DNA of 64,000 nt from Falsiphaeobacter marinintestinus. GTDB taxonomy: Bacteria; Pseudomonadota; Alphaproteobacteria; Rhodobacterales; Rhodobacteraceae. Position numbers and translations under genes: made by a program. A model generated the notes under the pieces. That model saw only the letters and a program-made list of their open reading frames with translations, had not been told where the DNA came from and searched no databases. Below are positions 43,645-51,662 of this stretch, in pieces. Position 1 is the stretch's first letter, and every line of letters begins with the position of its first letter. The stretch spans positions 124,001 to 188,000 of the forward strand of contig NZ_VOGO01000009.1 of the NCBI RefSeq assembly GCF_007923355.1. The letters are read 5' to 3'.

Positions 43645-43664
43645 TAATTATGAATTCAAAATTA
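43645..43664. promoter_or_regulatory. 20-bp near-perfect palindrome TAATTATGAATTCAAAATTA
   Basis: Centred on TGAATTCA and symmetrical except for one pair. It lies in the 169-bp divergent promoter region between the FAD/Fe-S dehydrogenase and aminotransferase genes, so it could control both. The co-located GntR protein is the obvious candidate binder. Confidence 0.55.
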
Positions 43665-43750
43665 CGTTGTTTCAACCAAAAAGCAAAACTGCTGGTCCGG
43701 GGCCTCTGCCTTGACCGATTTTCCGTACTTTGGATGTGAGACCGATTGTC

Positions 43751-44908
43751 ATGAGAAAAGCTGGCCGCCACTTTCTACAAATCCCGGGGCCCAGTGCTGT
43801 GCCGGACCGTATTCTGAGCGCGATAGGGCAACAAACCATCGATCATCGCGGTCCGGACTTTGCCAAAGTCGGGTCGCGGGCGCTGAACGGCCTGAAGACG
43901 ATCTTCAAGACGGAACAGCACGTGTTCATCTTTCCGGCGTCCGGAACTGGGGCTTGGGAAGCTGCTTTGGTCAACACGCTGTCGCCGGGTGATCGTGTCC
44001 TGATGTTTGAAACCGGACACTTTGCGACCCTTTGGAAAAAGCTCGCGGAAAAGCTGGGCCTGCAGGCCGAATTTATCGAAGGTGACTGGCGCGGCGGGGC
44101 CGACCCGGAGCAGATCGAAGCTTATCTGGCCGAGGACAAGGGACACGAGATCAAGGCGGTTTGTGTCGTACACAACGAAACCTCGACCGGCTCCGTGTCG
44201 CCCATCGCCGAAGTGCGCAAGGCCATCGACAAGGCGGGCCACCCGGCGTTGTTCATGGTTGATACGATTTCGGGTCTGGCATCACTTGACTATCAGCATG
44301 ATGAGTGGGGCGTCGACGTCACCGTTTCGGGATCGCAGAAGGGGCTGATGCTGCCGCCCGGCCTGTCGTTCAATGCGGCAAGCGCCAAGGCGATGGCCGC
44401 CAACAAGACGGCAAAACTGCAAAGATCTTACTGGGACTGGGCCGATATGGTTGGCCCGAACAAGACCGGCTATTTTCCCTACACGCCCGCCACCAATCTG
44501 CTTTACGGCCTGAACGAAGCGATCGATATGCTGCACGAAGAGGGGCTGGAAAACGTCTTTGCGCGCCACTCGCGTCATGGCACGGCTGCGCGTGCAGCGG
44601 TGCGCAAATGGGGGCTTGAGGTTCTCTGCGCCACGCAAGGGCAGGAAAGCGGCGTGCTGACCGCCGTAAGACTGCCCGAGGGGCACAGCGCCGATGCATT
44701 CCGGGCCTCTACGCTGGAACATTATGATATATCATTGGGAAATGGTCTGTCCAAAGTGGCTGATAAGGTCTTCCGCATTGGCCATCTGGGCGACTTCAAC
44801 GATCTGATGCTGGTTGCAACTTTGGCCGGTGTCGAAATGGGGCTGAAGCAGGCGAATGTTCCCCACGAGGAGGGTGGGGTGCAGGCGGCGATGAGCTTGC
44901 TGTCCTAA
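43751..44908 (+). CDS. Class V aminotransferase (serine/alanine/aspartate-glyoxylate type)
   Basis: A 385-residue PLP enzyme. MRKAGRHFLQIPGPSAVPDRIL in part is the usual N-terminus of serine-glyoxylate and related aminotransferases, and the PLP Lys lies in VTVSGSQKGLMLPPGLSF. GTGAWEAALVN binds the cofactor phosphate. I chose ATG 43751 by family similarity; an upstream in-frame TTG and GTG have no better ribosome-binding site. BhcA of the beta-hydroxyaspartate cycle is a related family member, but no BhcBCD genes are nearby, so the amino donor and acceptor are open. Confidence 0.85.
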   Translation: MRKAGRHFLQIPGPSAVPDRILSAIGQQTIDHRGPDFAKVGSRALNGLKTIFKTEQHVFIFPASGTGAWEAALVNTLSPGDRVLMFETGHFATLWKKLAEKLGLQAEFIEGDWRGGADPEQIEAYLAEDKGHEIKAVCVVHNETSTGSVSPIAEVRKAIDKAGHPALFMVDTISGLASLDYQHDEWGVDVTVSGSQKGLMLPPGLSFNAASAKAMAANKTAKLQRSYWDWADMVGPNKTGYFPYTPATNLLYGLNEAIDMLHEEGLENVFARHSRHGTAARAAVRKWGLEVLCATQGQESGVLTAVRLPEGHSADAFRASTLEHYDISLGNGLSKVADKVFRIGHLGDFNDLMLVATLAGVEMGLKQANVPHEEGGVQAAMSLLS

Positions 44909-44937
44909 GACCAAGACCCCCGCGAACGGGGCAAAAC

Positions 44938-44955
44938 TGAATAAGATCGTATTCA
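44938..44955. promoter_or_regulatory. Inverted repeat TGAATA-N6-TATTCA before the TRAP gene
   Basis: A perfect 6-bp inverted repeat 28 nt before the dctP-type start. Its TGAAT/ATTCA half-sites resemble those of the palindrome at 43645-43664 but with different spacing, so shared regulation is possible but not firm. Confidence 0.35.
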
Positions 44956-44982
44956 AAAGCCAATCTCTGGGAGGAGAACGTC

Positions 44983-45963
44983 ATGAAAATAATCGCAAAA
45001 ATTCTTGCGGCAACCACGGCCATCGGTCTGGCAACAGCCGCGTCCGCAGCCGATATGACAATGAAGTTCGGTCATGTGGGCAAACCGGGATCGCTTTTCG
45101 AAGCGTCCGTCGACAATTTTGCCGCCTGCGTCAACGGCGCAATGGGCGACAAGGTCGAAGTCCAGACTTTCGGCTCATCTCAGCTGGGCAAGGACAAAGA
45201 GCTGCTGCAAAAGCTCAAGCTGGGTCAGGTCGATTTCTCTTTGCCGTCTTCGGTGATGTCATCGGTCGATGACTCGTTCGGCATTTTCGAAATGCCCTAC
45301 ATCATTACTGACCGTGACCACATGCGCCGGGTGCAGGGCGAGATGATGGATGTGTTCCAGAATGCGGCCCATAAAAACGGCTATCACATTGTCGGATTGG
45401 CCGAAAACGGCTTTCGTAACATCACAAACAACGTCCGCCCGATCAATGTGCCCGCCGATCTTGCTGGTATCAAACTGCGCACACCTAATGGTGTCTGGCG
45501 CCTGAAGATGTTCCAGGAATACGGTGCAAACCCGACGCCAATGGCCTTTTCTGACGTGTTCACCGCGCTGCAAACCGGCGTGATCGACGGCCAGGAAAAC
45601 CCCTATGCACAGATCGCGTCAGCCAAATTCCAAGAAGTGCAGAAGTATCTGTCTGTGACCGGCCACGTCTATACGCCCGCGTATATTCTGGCGTCGAAGA
45701 AGAAATACGACGCACTGCCGGCAGACATTCAGGCGGGTCTGACGGATTGTGCCAACAAGACGCAGGACTTTACTTATGAGAAAGCCGCAGAACTGGAAGC
45801 GAGCCTGCTGAAAGTCATCGAAGATGCAGGCGTCGAAGTGAACACAGCCGATAAGGCCGCATTCATCGAAGCGTCCAAGCCGATCTACCAGCAGTTCGCT
45901 GACGAAGTCGACGGCGGTCAGGACATGATCGATACGGTCCTCGGGCTCGGTAGCGGAAGCTGA
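44983..45963 (+). CDS. TRAP transporter substrate-binding protein (DctP family)
   Basis: A 326-residue periplasmic protein with signal peptide (LATAASA). It has the DctP fold pattern, including the carboxylate-binding Arg in GIKLRTPNGVWR and the DVFTALQTGVIDGQENP signature. Such proteins bind organic acids for uptake by the TRAP membrane subunits, encoded next. AGGAG precedes the ATG. The cluster suggests a 2-hydroxy or 2-amino acid-related substrate. Confidence 0.92.
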   Translation: MKIIAKILAATTAIGLATAASAADMTMKFGHVGKPGSLFEASVDNFAACVNGAMGDKVEVQTFGSSQLGKDKELLQKLKLGQVDFSLPSSVMSSVDDSFGIFEMPYIITDRDHMRRVQGEMMDVFQNAAHKNGYHIVGLAENGFRNITNNVRPINVPADLAGIKLRTPNGVWRLKMFQEYGANPTPMAFSDVFTALQTGVIDGQENPYAQIASAKFQEVQKYLSVTGHVYTPAYILASKKKYDALPADIQAGLTDCANKTQDFTYEKAAELEASLLKVIEDAGVEVNTADKAAFIEASKPIYQQFADEVDGGQDMIDTVLGLGSGS

Positions 45964-45973
45964 TCGACCTGAC

Positions 45974-45995
45974 GGCGGCAGGGTTTCCTGCCGCC
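45974..45995 (+). terminator. Hairpin after the TRAP binding-protein gene
   Basis: A perfect 9-bp stem (45974-45982 with 45987-45995) with a GTTT loop followed by TCTTTCTC, 10 nt past the stop. It is a likely attenuator that favours expression of the binding protein over the membrane subunits. Confidence 0.65.
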
Positions 45996-46082
45996 TCTTT
46001 CTCACACTCGAAACGATACTCGATCACGCTCGCGCACGAACTGTGCGGGGGTGACGAATAATATCCAACAGGTCTTGCTGAC

Positions 46083-46649
46083 ATGGAAAACGCTTCCTTC
46101 CCGACGTTGTCGCGCATCAACCGGATGCTCAGCAAGGTCCTTGAGTGGATCACGATCAGTCTGATGGTCGTGCTGACGCTGACGGTTACTCTTGCCGTCA
46201 TCGCGCGCCTCCTCGGTCAAAGCTTTTCGTGGTACGACGAGGTGGCGGCAATCATGCTCGCCTGGATCACCTATTACGGATCAGCCCTTGCGGCGCTTCA
46301 TCGCCGCCATATCGGCTTTGACACCGTCTTGCTGAAGTTGCCTGTCAAATTCCGGGTTGCGGCCTTGCTGGTCGGAGAGGTGATCGTGCTGATCTTCTTC
46401 TTCCTGATGGCACGCGCTGGGCTTCAGGTTCTTGAAGTTCTTGCAGGTGATACACTGATCTCGCTTACGTGGGTCCCTGTTCAGTTCACCCAATCCGTCA
46501 TCCCGATCGGGGCAATCCTGTTCATGCTGTGTCAGCTGCTGAGCCTTCCGGGTTATCTCAAGCTGACTGCCGACGGTATTTCACTTGAGCATGCTGAAAT
46601 CGAAGAAGAGGTCGAAGTCGAACTCGAAAAGAACAAGGATCGCGTCTGA
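46083..46649 (+). CDS. TRAP transporter small membrane subunit (DctQ family)
   Basis: A 188-residue protein with four hydrophobic helices (ISLMVVLTLTVTLAVIARLLG, AAIMLAWITYYGSALAALHRRHIGFD in part, VIVLIFFFLMARAGL, SVIPIGAILFMLCQLL). The HRRHIGFD motif is typical of DctQ. An acidic tail (EIEEEVEVELE) ends the protein. The stop overlaps the dctM-type start by one base (TGATG). Confidence 0.9.
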   Translation: MENASFPTLSRINRMLSKVLEWITISLMVVLTLTVTLAVIARLLGQSFSWYDEVAAIMLAWITYYGSALAALHRRHIGFDTVLLKLPVKFRVAALLVGEVIVLIFFFLMARAGLQVLEVLAGDTLISLTWVPVQFTQSVIPIGAILFMLCQLLSLPGYLKLTADGISLEHAEIEEEVEVELEKNKDRV

Positions 46650-47929
46650 TGCTTATGGCCGGTATTTTCGCAGCGATGCTGATCATGATCTGCATCAACA
46701 TCCCGATAGCCGTGGCGCTGGCCATGTGTGGGGTTCTTGGGCTGCTGTTCACCGAAGGGCCTGACAGCCTGGTGACCATTGCGCTTGATATGTACGATGG
46801 GTCGACCAAATTCTCGCTGATCGCGATCCCGATGTTTGTCCTTGCGGGGGCCATCATGAACGCAGGCGGGATCACCGACAGGCTGATCAATTTCGTCGGC
46901 GCAATCATCGGGTTCATCCGGGGCGGGCTTGCGATGGTGAACATCGGGGTGTCTTTGTTTTTCGCCGAAATTTCGGGTTCGGCGGTGGCCGATGTGGCGG
47001 CGATGGGGTCGATCCTGATCCCGCAGATGAAAAAACGCGGCTATAGTAAGGAATTCTCAGCCGCAGTGACCTCATCCTCGGCGTCGCTTGCCATCATCAT
47101 TCCGCCTTCTATCCCGATGATCCTGTATGCGGCCTCGGCAAATACGTCCGTTGAACAGTTGTTTGTCGCAGGCATCGTTCCGGGTCTGATGGGGGCAGCT
47201 GGTTTGATGCTGGTCGCCTATTTCTTTGCTAAGCGGTACAATTTCCCAACCGAAGCTGCTTTTAACCTGCCGCGTCTGCGCGAGACCTTTATGGATGCCC
47301 TTCCGGCCTTCACGCTTCCGGTGATTATTCTGGGCGGTATCTTTGGTGGATATGTGACGGCAACCGAAGCGGCGGGACTTGCGGTGCTGGCCTCTCTTAT
47401 TGTTTCGGCATGGTATGGCAACCTTGACTTCAGCCACCTGCGCCGCGCGATGCTGGATGGTGGCATTCAGACTGCTGTTGTTATGCTGCTGGTGGCGGCA
47501 TCCGTGCTGATGGGCGGCTTTCTGACCCGCGCACAGATCCCTCAGCAACTGGCAGAAAGCATCCTGTCGATCACCACGCAGCAATGGGCGATCTTGCTGA
47601 TCCTGAACTTCTTCTTCCTGATCGTTGGCTTTTTCCTGCACTCGGCGGCGGCGATCATTCTGGTGATCCCGATCGTGATCCCGCTGATCACGGCGGCTGG
47701 CATTGATCCGGTGCATTTCGGGCTGGTGGTGACGCTTAACCTGGCCATCGGACAGCAAACTCCGCCCGTGGCATCGGTTCTGATTACCGCCTGCTCGGTG
47801 GCGCGCGCGAATATCTGGGAAGTGTCCAAGGTCAATGTCTGGTTCGTTGGCGTGCTGCTCGCGGTGTTGATGCTGTGCACCTACGTTCCATCCGTGCCGA
47901 TGTTCCTTGTGGAGTATTTTTACCGATGA
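46649..47929 (+). CDS. TRAP transporter large membrane subunit (DctM family)
   Basis: A 426-residue permease with about twelve hydrophobic helices. DctM signatures are KFSLIAIPMFVLAGAIM, SGSAVADVAAMGSILIPQMKKRGY in part, and IIPPSIPMILYA; the late GQQTPPVASVL is also typical. It forms the Na+-coupled channel with DctQ. The stop overlaps the enoyl-CoA hydratase start (ATGA), which ties transport to the following CoA enzymes. Confidence 0.92.
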   Translation: MLMAGIFAAMLIMICINIPIAVALAMCGVLGLLFTEGPDSLVTIALDMYDGSTKFSLIAIPMFVLAGAIMNAGGITDRLINFVGAIIGFIRGGLAMVNIGVSLFFAEISGSAVADVAAMGSILIPQMKKRGYSKEFSAAVTSSSASLAIIIPPSIPMILYAASANTSVEQLFVAGIVPGLMGAAGLMLVAYFFAKRYNFPTEAAFNLPRLRETFMDALPAFTLPVIILGGIFGGYVTATEAAGLAVLASLIVSAWYGNLDFSHLRRAMLDGGIQTAVVMLLVAASVLMGGFLTRAQIPQQLAESILSITTQQWAILLILNFFFLIVGFFLHSAAAIILVIPIVIPLITAAGIDPVHFGLVVTLNLAIGQQTPPVASVLITACSVARANIWEVSKVNVWFVGVLLAVLMLCTYVPSVPMFLVEYFYR

Positions 47930-48711
47930 CCGAACACCCAGTCGAAATCACGGATAGGCTGCGCGACGGCATTCTGTGGATCACCTTCCAGCGGCCCGAA
48001 GCGCGCAATGCGTTGACCTTTGGCATGTATGAACGACTGGCCCAGCTGTGCACCGAGATGCCGACTGACGGGACCGTCCGCGCCGTTGTGATTTCGGGCG
48101 CCGGAGGCAAGGCTTTTGCCGCAGGCACCGACATGACCCAGTTTCGCGCCTTTGAAAAACCGCAGGACGCGCTGGATTATGAAAACCAGATTGATGCGGT
48201 TCTTGAGGCCGTTGAACGCTGTCCGGTGCCCACCATAGCTGCGATCAACGGGGCCTGCACAGGGGGCGGTGGGTCTATCGCTGCGGCCTGCGATATCCGG
48301 ATCGCTTCCGCCAGCCTGAAATTTGGGTTTCCGATTGCACGCACGCTGGGCAACTGTCTGGCGGCGGGCAACCTTGCCCGGTTGTCCGAACTGATCGGGG
48401 CCGGACGTGTCCGCGAGATCATCTTTACCGCGCGCCTGATCGAAGCCGACGAAGCACTTGGGATCGGGCTGGTCAGCGAAGTCCTGCCGGACGAGGATGC
48501 GATGCTGACCCGTGCCGCTGAACTTGCCGGTAAAGTCGGATCGATGGCGCCTTTGACACTGCGCGCCACCAAGGAAGCGATGCGGCGCAACCGCATCGCA
48601 TCCAAGGTCGAAGATTCCGATCTGATCGTGTCGTGTTACATGAGCGACGATTTTCGCACTGGCATGGAGGCCTTCCTGGGCAAGACCAAACCGGTATGGA
48701 GGGGCAAGTGA
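47926..48711 (+). CDS. Enoyl-CoA hydratase/isomerase-family protein
   Basis: A 261-residue crotonase-fold enzyme: GILWITFQRPEARNALT, the oxyanion-hole segments GGKAFAAGTDMTQF and NGACTGGGGSIAAACDIRIAS in part, and FPIARTLGNCLAAGNLARL. Catalysis in this family varies (hydration, isomerisation, hydrolysis), and the key Glu positions cannot be fixed by eye. The overlapping start with dctM and overlapping stop with the CoA transferase (GTGA) show a coupled operon. The open frame upstream of 47926 lies inside dctM and was rejected. Confidence 0.88.
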   Translation: MTEHPVEITDRLRDGILWITFQRPEARNALTFGMYERLAQLCTEMPTDGTVRAVVISGAGGKAFAAGTDMTQFRAFEKPQDALDYENQIDAVLEAVERCPVPTIAAINGACTGGGGSIAAACDIRIASASLKFGFPIARTLGNCLAAGNLARLSELIGAGRVREIIFTARLIEADEALGIGLVSEVLPDEDAMLTRAAELAGKVGSMAPLTLRATKEAMRRNRIASKVEDSDLIVSCYMSDDFRTGMEAFLGKTKPVWRGK

Positions 48712-49913
48712 GCCCGAAATCAGGTCCGCTCAAAGGCATGCGCGTTGTTGAGCTCGCCCATATCATGGCCGGGCCAGTCTGCGGCTTGATGCTGGCCGAT
48801 ATGGGGGCCGACGTCATCAAGGTGGAAAAACCAACCGGCGATGACAGTCGGCGGTTTGTGCCGCCCGAGATCGGCGGCGAAGCAGCGGCCTATATGATGA
48901 TGAATCGCAACAAGCGTGGCATCTCGCTTAATCTGAAAGATCCCGACGCCAAAGACATCCTGCGCAAGCTTCTGGCCGAGGCTGACGTGGTGATCGAGAA
49001 TTACCGCAAAGGCACGATGGAAAAGCTCGGACTGTCCTACGAGGATCTGGCCAAAGTCAATCCGCGCCTGATCTATTGCGAAATTTCAGGATTTGGCCGC
49101 ACCGGTCCTTATGCCGAGCGCGGCGGATTTGATTTGATTGCCCAGGGCATGTCGGGATTGATGTCGATCACAGGGGAAGGGCCGGGTCGCCCGCCGGTCA
49201 AGGTTGCGGCCCCAATTTCCGACATCAATGCCGGTATTTTGGCGGCAATGGGGGTGTCGGCGGCCTATTCCAGCATGCTGCAAACCGGGGTGGGGCAAAA
49301 GGTCGACACCTCGCTTTTTGAGGCTGCGATCACCCAGACGTACTGGCAGTCGGCCATTGCTTTTGCGACCGGCGAGAAACCCGACCCGCTTGGCTCGGCC
49401 CATCCTCTGAATGCGCCGTATCAGGCATTTCAGACCAGCGATGGATGGATCAATGTCGGCGCGGCGAACCAAAGCAACTGGATCCGGTTCCTGGATGTCA
49501 TTTCGGCCCCCGAGTTGAACGATGATCCCAGGTTTTCCTCAAATGCGGACCGGATGCAGAACCTGCCTGCGCTGGTCGACATTCTGACTGGGTATCTGGT
49601 TCAGGACACGACCGAGAATTGGTTGCAGCGCATGGAACAGGCGCATCTGCCGGCCGGTCCTGTCAACGATATCCTGCAGATGCATGCAGACCCCCAGGCC
49701 CGCGCCCGCGATATGATTGTCGAGCTGGACCATCCGACTGCAGGCAAAGTCGAAACGATCGGCCATCCGGTGAAATTCAGCCGCACACCTGCAAGCGTCG
49801 ATCACGCAGCCCCGCTGTTGGGCCAACATACACGAGAGGTCTTGACCGAACTGGGGTATGGCACCACGCAGATCGAGACACTCATCCAATCTCAGGCCGT
49901 CATTGCATCATAA
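48708..49913 (+). CDS. CaiB/BaiF family CoA transferase
   Basis: A 401-residue class III CoA transferase. MRVVELAHIMAGPVCGLMLADMGADVIKVEKP in part is the family N-terminus, and the catalytic Asp lies in GGFDLIAQGMSGLM. I chose GTG 48708 (GGAGG upstream, GTGA overlap with the hydratase stop); an ATG 12 nt earlier is possible. The enzyme would activate the imported organic acid to its CoA ester for the neighbouring hydratase. Donor and acceptor are unknown. Confidence 0.9.
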   Translation: MSPKSGPLKGMRVVELAHIMAGPVCGLMLADMGADVIKVEKPTGDDSRRFVPPEIGGEAAAYMMMNRNKRGISLNLKDPDAKDILRKLLAEADVVIENYRKGTMEKLGLSYEDLAKVNPRLIYCEISGFGRTGPYAERGGFDLIAQGMSGLMSITGEGPGRPPVKVAAPISDINAGILAAMGVSAAYSSMLQTGVGQKVDTSLFEAAITQTYWQSAIAFATGEKPDPLGSAHPLNAPYQAFQTSDGWINVGAANQSNWIRFLDVISAPELNDDPRFSSNADRMQNLPALVDILTGYLVQDTTENWLQRMEQAHLPAGPVNDILQMHADPQARARDMIVELDHPTAGKVETIGHPVKFSRTPASVDHAAPLLGQHTREVLTELGYGTTQIETLIQSQAVIAS

Positions 49914-49989
49914 GCGACCCTGAACTGATGCGGCAGAGGCTGGCCTTACGGCCAGAGATGGGACATGTCCCAAAACACGAACCGGACCA

Positions 49990-51145
49990 ACCCACTGCTT
50001 TCGCGGCTTTCGCGAAACTGGGGATCAGTGTTTGGAAATGCAGATACATCAAGAGCTGCCCTGCATTTGGGATGACCTCAATATCAACCAAGGGAAAAGC
50101 CTCCCGTTATTCTGCGATGGTGGCGACATCCGTCGCGGGGTCTTCAGCCCCATCGACGAACCACGTTTTGATGCCTGCGCACTTTATCGGCACATGTGAC
50201 CACTGTGCCTCTGTCGCAAGAATTTCCATCGCGTAGGCCTGTGCCACGTCCTGCCCTTGCCTGCGATCAGTTCGGCGTTGGCGACCAGAGCCGGGCCCAA
50301 TTCATCATTCCCGATCAGCGCCATATCAGCAGGCGAGCGTTGGTTCATTTGCCGAAACATTTCGATCACCCCGATACGCTTTCCCATTGTCACGGCGGCT
50401 TTGGATGTGAACTTCGACAAATGGGGGGCGTGTTGGGCCGGTGATTGGGACCATGTGATGATAGTCAAGGCGCCGTCCATCCGGGACCCTGACAGATTTG
50501 AACGGTTTTCAGTCCTCAACCGTCGGCCAGTCGGCTGCGTCAAAGACCGGCTTCTGTCTTGAGTGTTCAACGCCCGGATGGGCGCTTTCCGACACATCGC
50601 GCAATGACAGTGCAAAGCGAATGACTTCGGACTGGGTGCGTGCATGCATCTTTCCCAGAATGGATTTGATCTGGCCGCGGACCGTGCCCTCGCTGGTGCC
50701 CCTTTCGGCTGCAATCGCCTTGGCATCCGCCCCTTCCACAAGAGTGCGCACCACGCACTGTTCGGCTGTGGGCAGGTTGAACGCCTCATGCAGCGTGTCC
50801 CCTAATGCGGTCTGACAGTGATAGCGGGTTGAGACGACAAGTGCGTGCTTTTTGGCTTGCGTGGAATTTGTGGGCCAACGAAGGATTTAGAATAAGACCG
50901 GGCCGCGTTGGGCGCGGTATTCAATGCTCAGCAGTAGTTCTGGCCGATCCGCCGTCATAAAGACGTTCGCAAGGCTTTCCTTAAGTGCGTCCTTCGCCTC
51001 GGATGGCAGGTTCAGAGTGTCTGACGTCAGCGCTTATGGGTCCAAATAGGTCGATTTGCTCTGACCCAAACGATGCGACGTAGCAGACAAAGCCTGCGAC
51101 ACCGATGGTTTCATGTGGTCCAAGGTTGGAAACATAGGAAAAAAA
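49990..51145 (-). pseudogene. Decayed LuxR-type regulator fused to alpha/beta hydrolase
   Basis: Read on the minus strand, fragments in several frames line up as one broken gene. First is an N-terminal part (GVAGFVCYVASFG ... IDLFGPIS), then LNLPSEAKDALKESLANVFMTADRPELLLSIE. An in-frame TAA (50887-50889) follows, then a LuxR HTH (LPTAEQCVVRTLVEGADAKAIAAERGTSEGTVRGQIKSIL in part). A stop at 50509-50511 is followed by VPDGRRLDYHHMVPITG and hydrolase remains (AYAMEILATEAQWSHVPIK, WFVDGAEDPATDVATIAE, stop, REAFP, IEVIPNAGQLLMYL). At least three stops and several frameshifts are needed. Limits are approximate. A small hairpin at 49940-49955 follows the CoA transferase gene. Confidence 0.7.
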
Positions 51146-51468
51146 TCAGGCATAATTTATTCTTTCGATGTGATCAGCCTGAAGGTCGAGTGCGCGGCAA
51201 AACCCGGCATCTGTTATATGGGAGATGCCCAGTCAGAAAGCTGACGCTTAGACAATTTGCACGTTGAGAGAGTGTGCCTTGGAGCTGATGACTGGCCGTC
51301 ATAGCGCCGCGCTGACGTCAAACAGGAATCTGTCATTGTCGATTTTTTCGCGCTTCTGGCCGAGTGCATTCGGGCTAAGATGGCCGCTGCGACGAAACCC
51401 GCTTTTTTCAACAGTCTGGGTTTTTTGTCTGTTCTGCAAGCGCCCGTTGGGGGCGTTAAGCTCGATAA

Positions 51469-51597
51469 CCGGCACTGGCATCGGAAGAAATGAAGATGGA
51501 CCATGCCAATATCAGGTTGGTCGATGGGACGGTTACGGCGGTCAATGTGGCGCCGGGCAACCACGTCACTGCGTATCTTGTGGTGGTCAAAGGTTGA
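51469..51597 (+). pseudogene. Biotinyl-domain fragment
   Basis: A 42-codon stretch after a stop reads EEMKMDHANIRLVDGTVTAV then NVAPGNHVTAYLVVVKG and a stop. This is close to the biotin-attachment domain of acyl-CoA carboxylase alpha subunits (EAMKM with the biotinylated Lys). The rest of such a gene is absent, so it looks like a leftover of a deletion. The stretch from 51146 to 51468 and from 51598 to 51662 shows nothing else I can support. Confidence 0.5.
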
Positions 51598-51662
51598 TCC
51601 AAGCTGAGAGCGCAACTCTGCGACCCAGTGCTTAGGTCGCAGGAGTGTTTTCAAAGCGTTCT

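Noticed and set aside
43751-44908. Assignment as bhcA of the beta-hydroxyaspartate cycle
   Set aside because: bhcB, bhcC and bhcD are absent from the neighbourhood. The family contains several glyoxylate aminotransferases that cannot be separated by eye.
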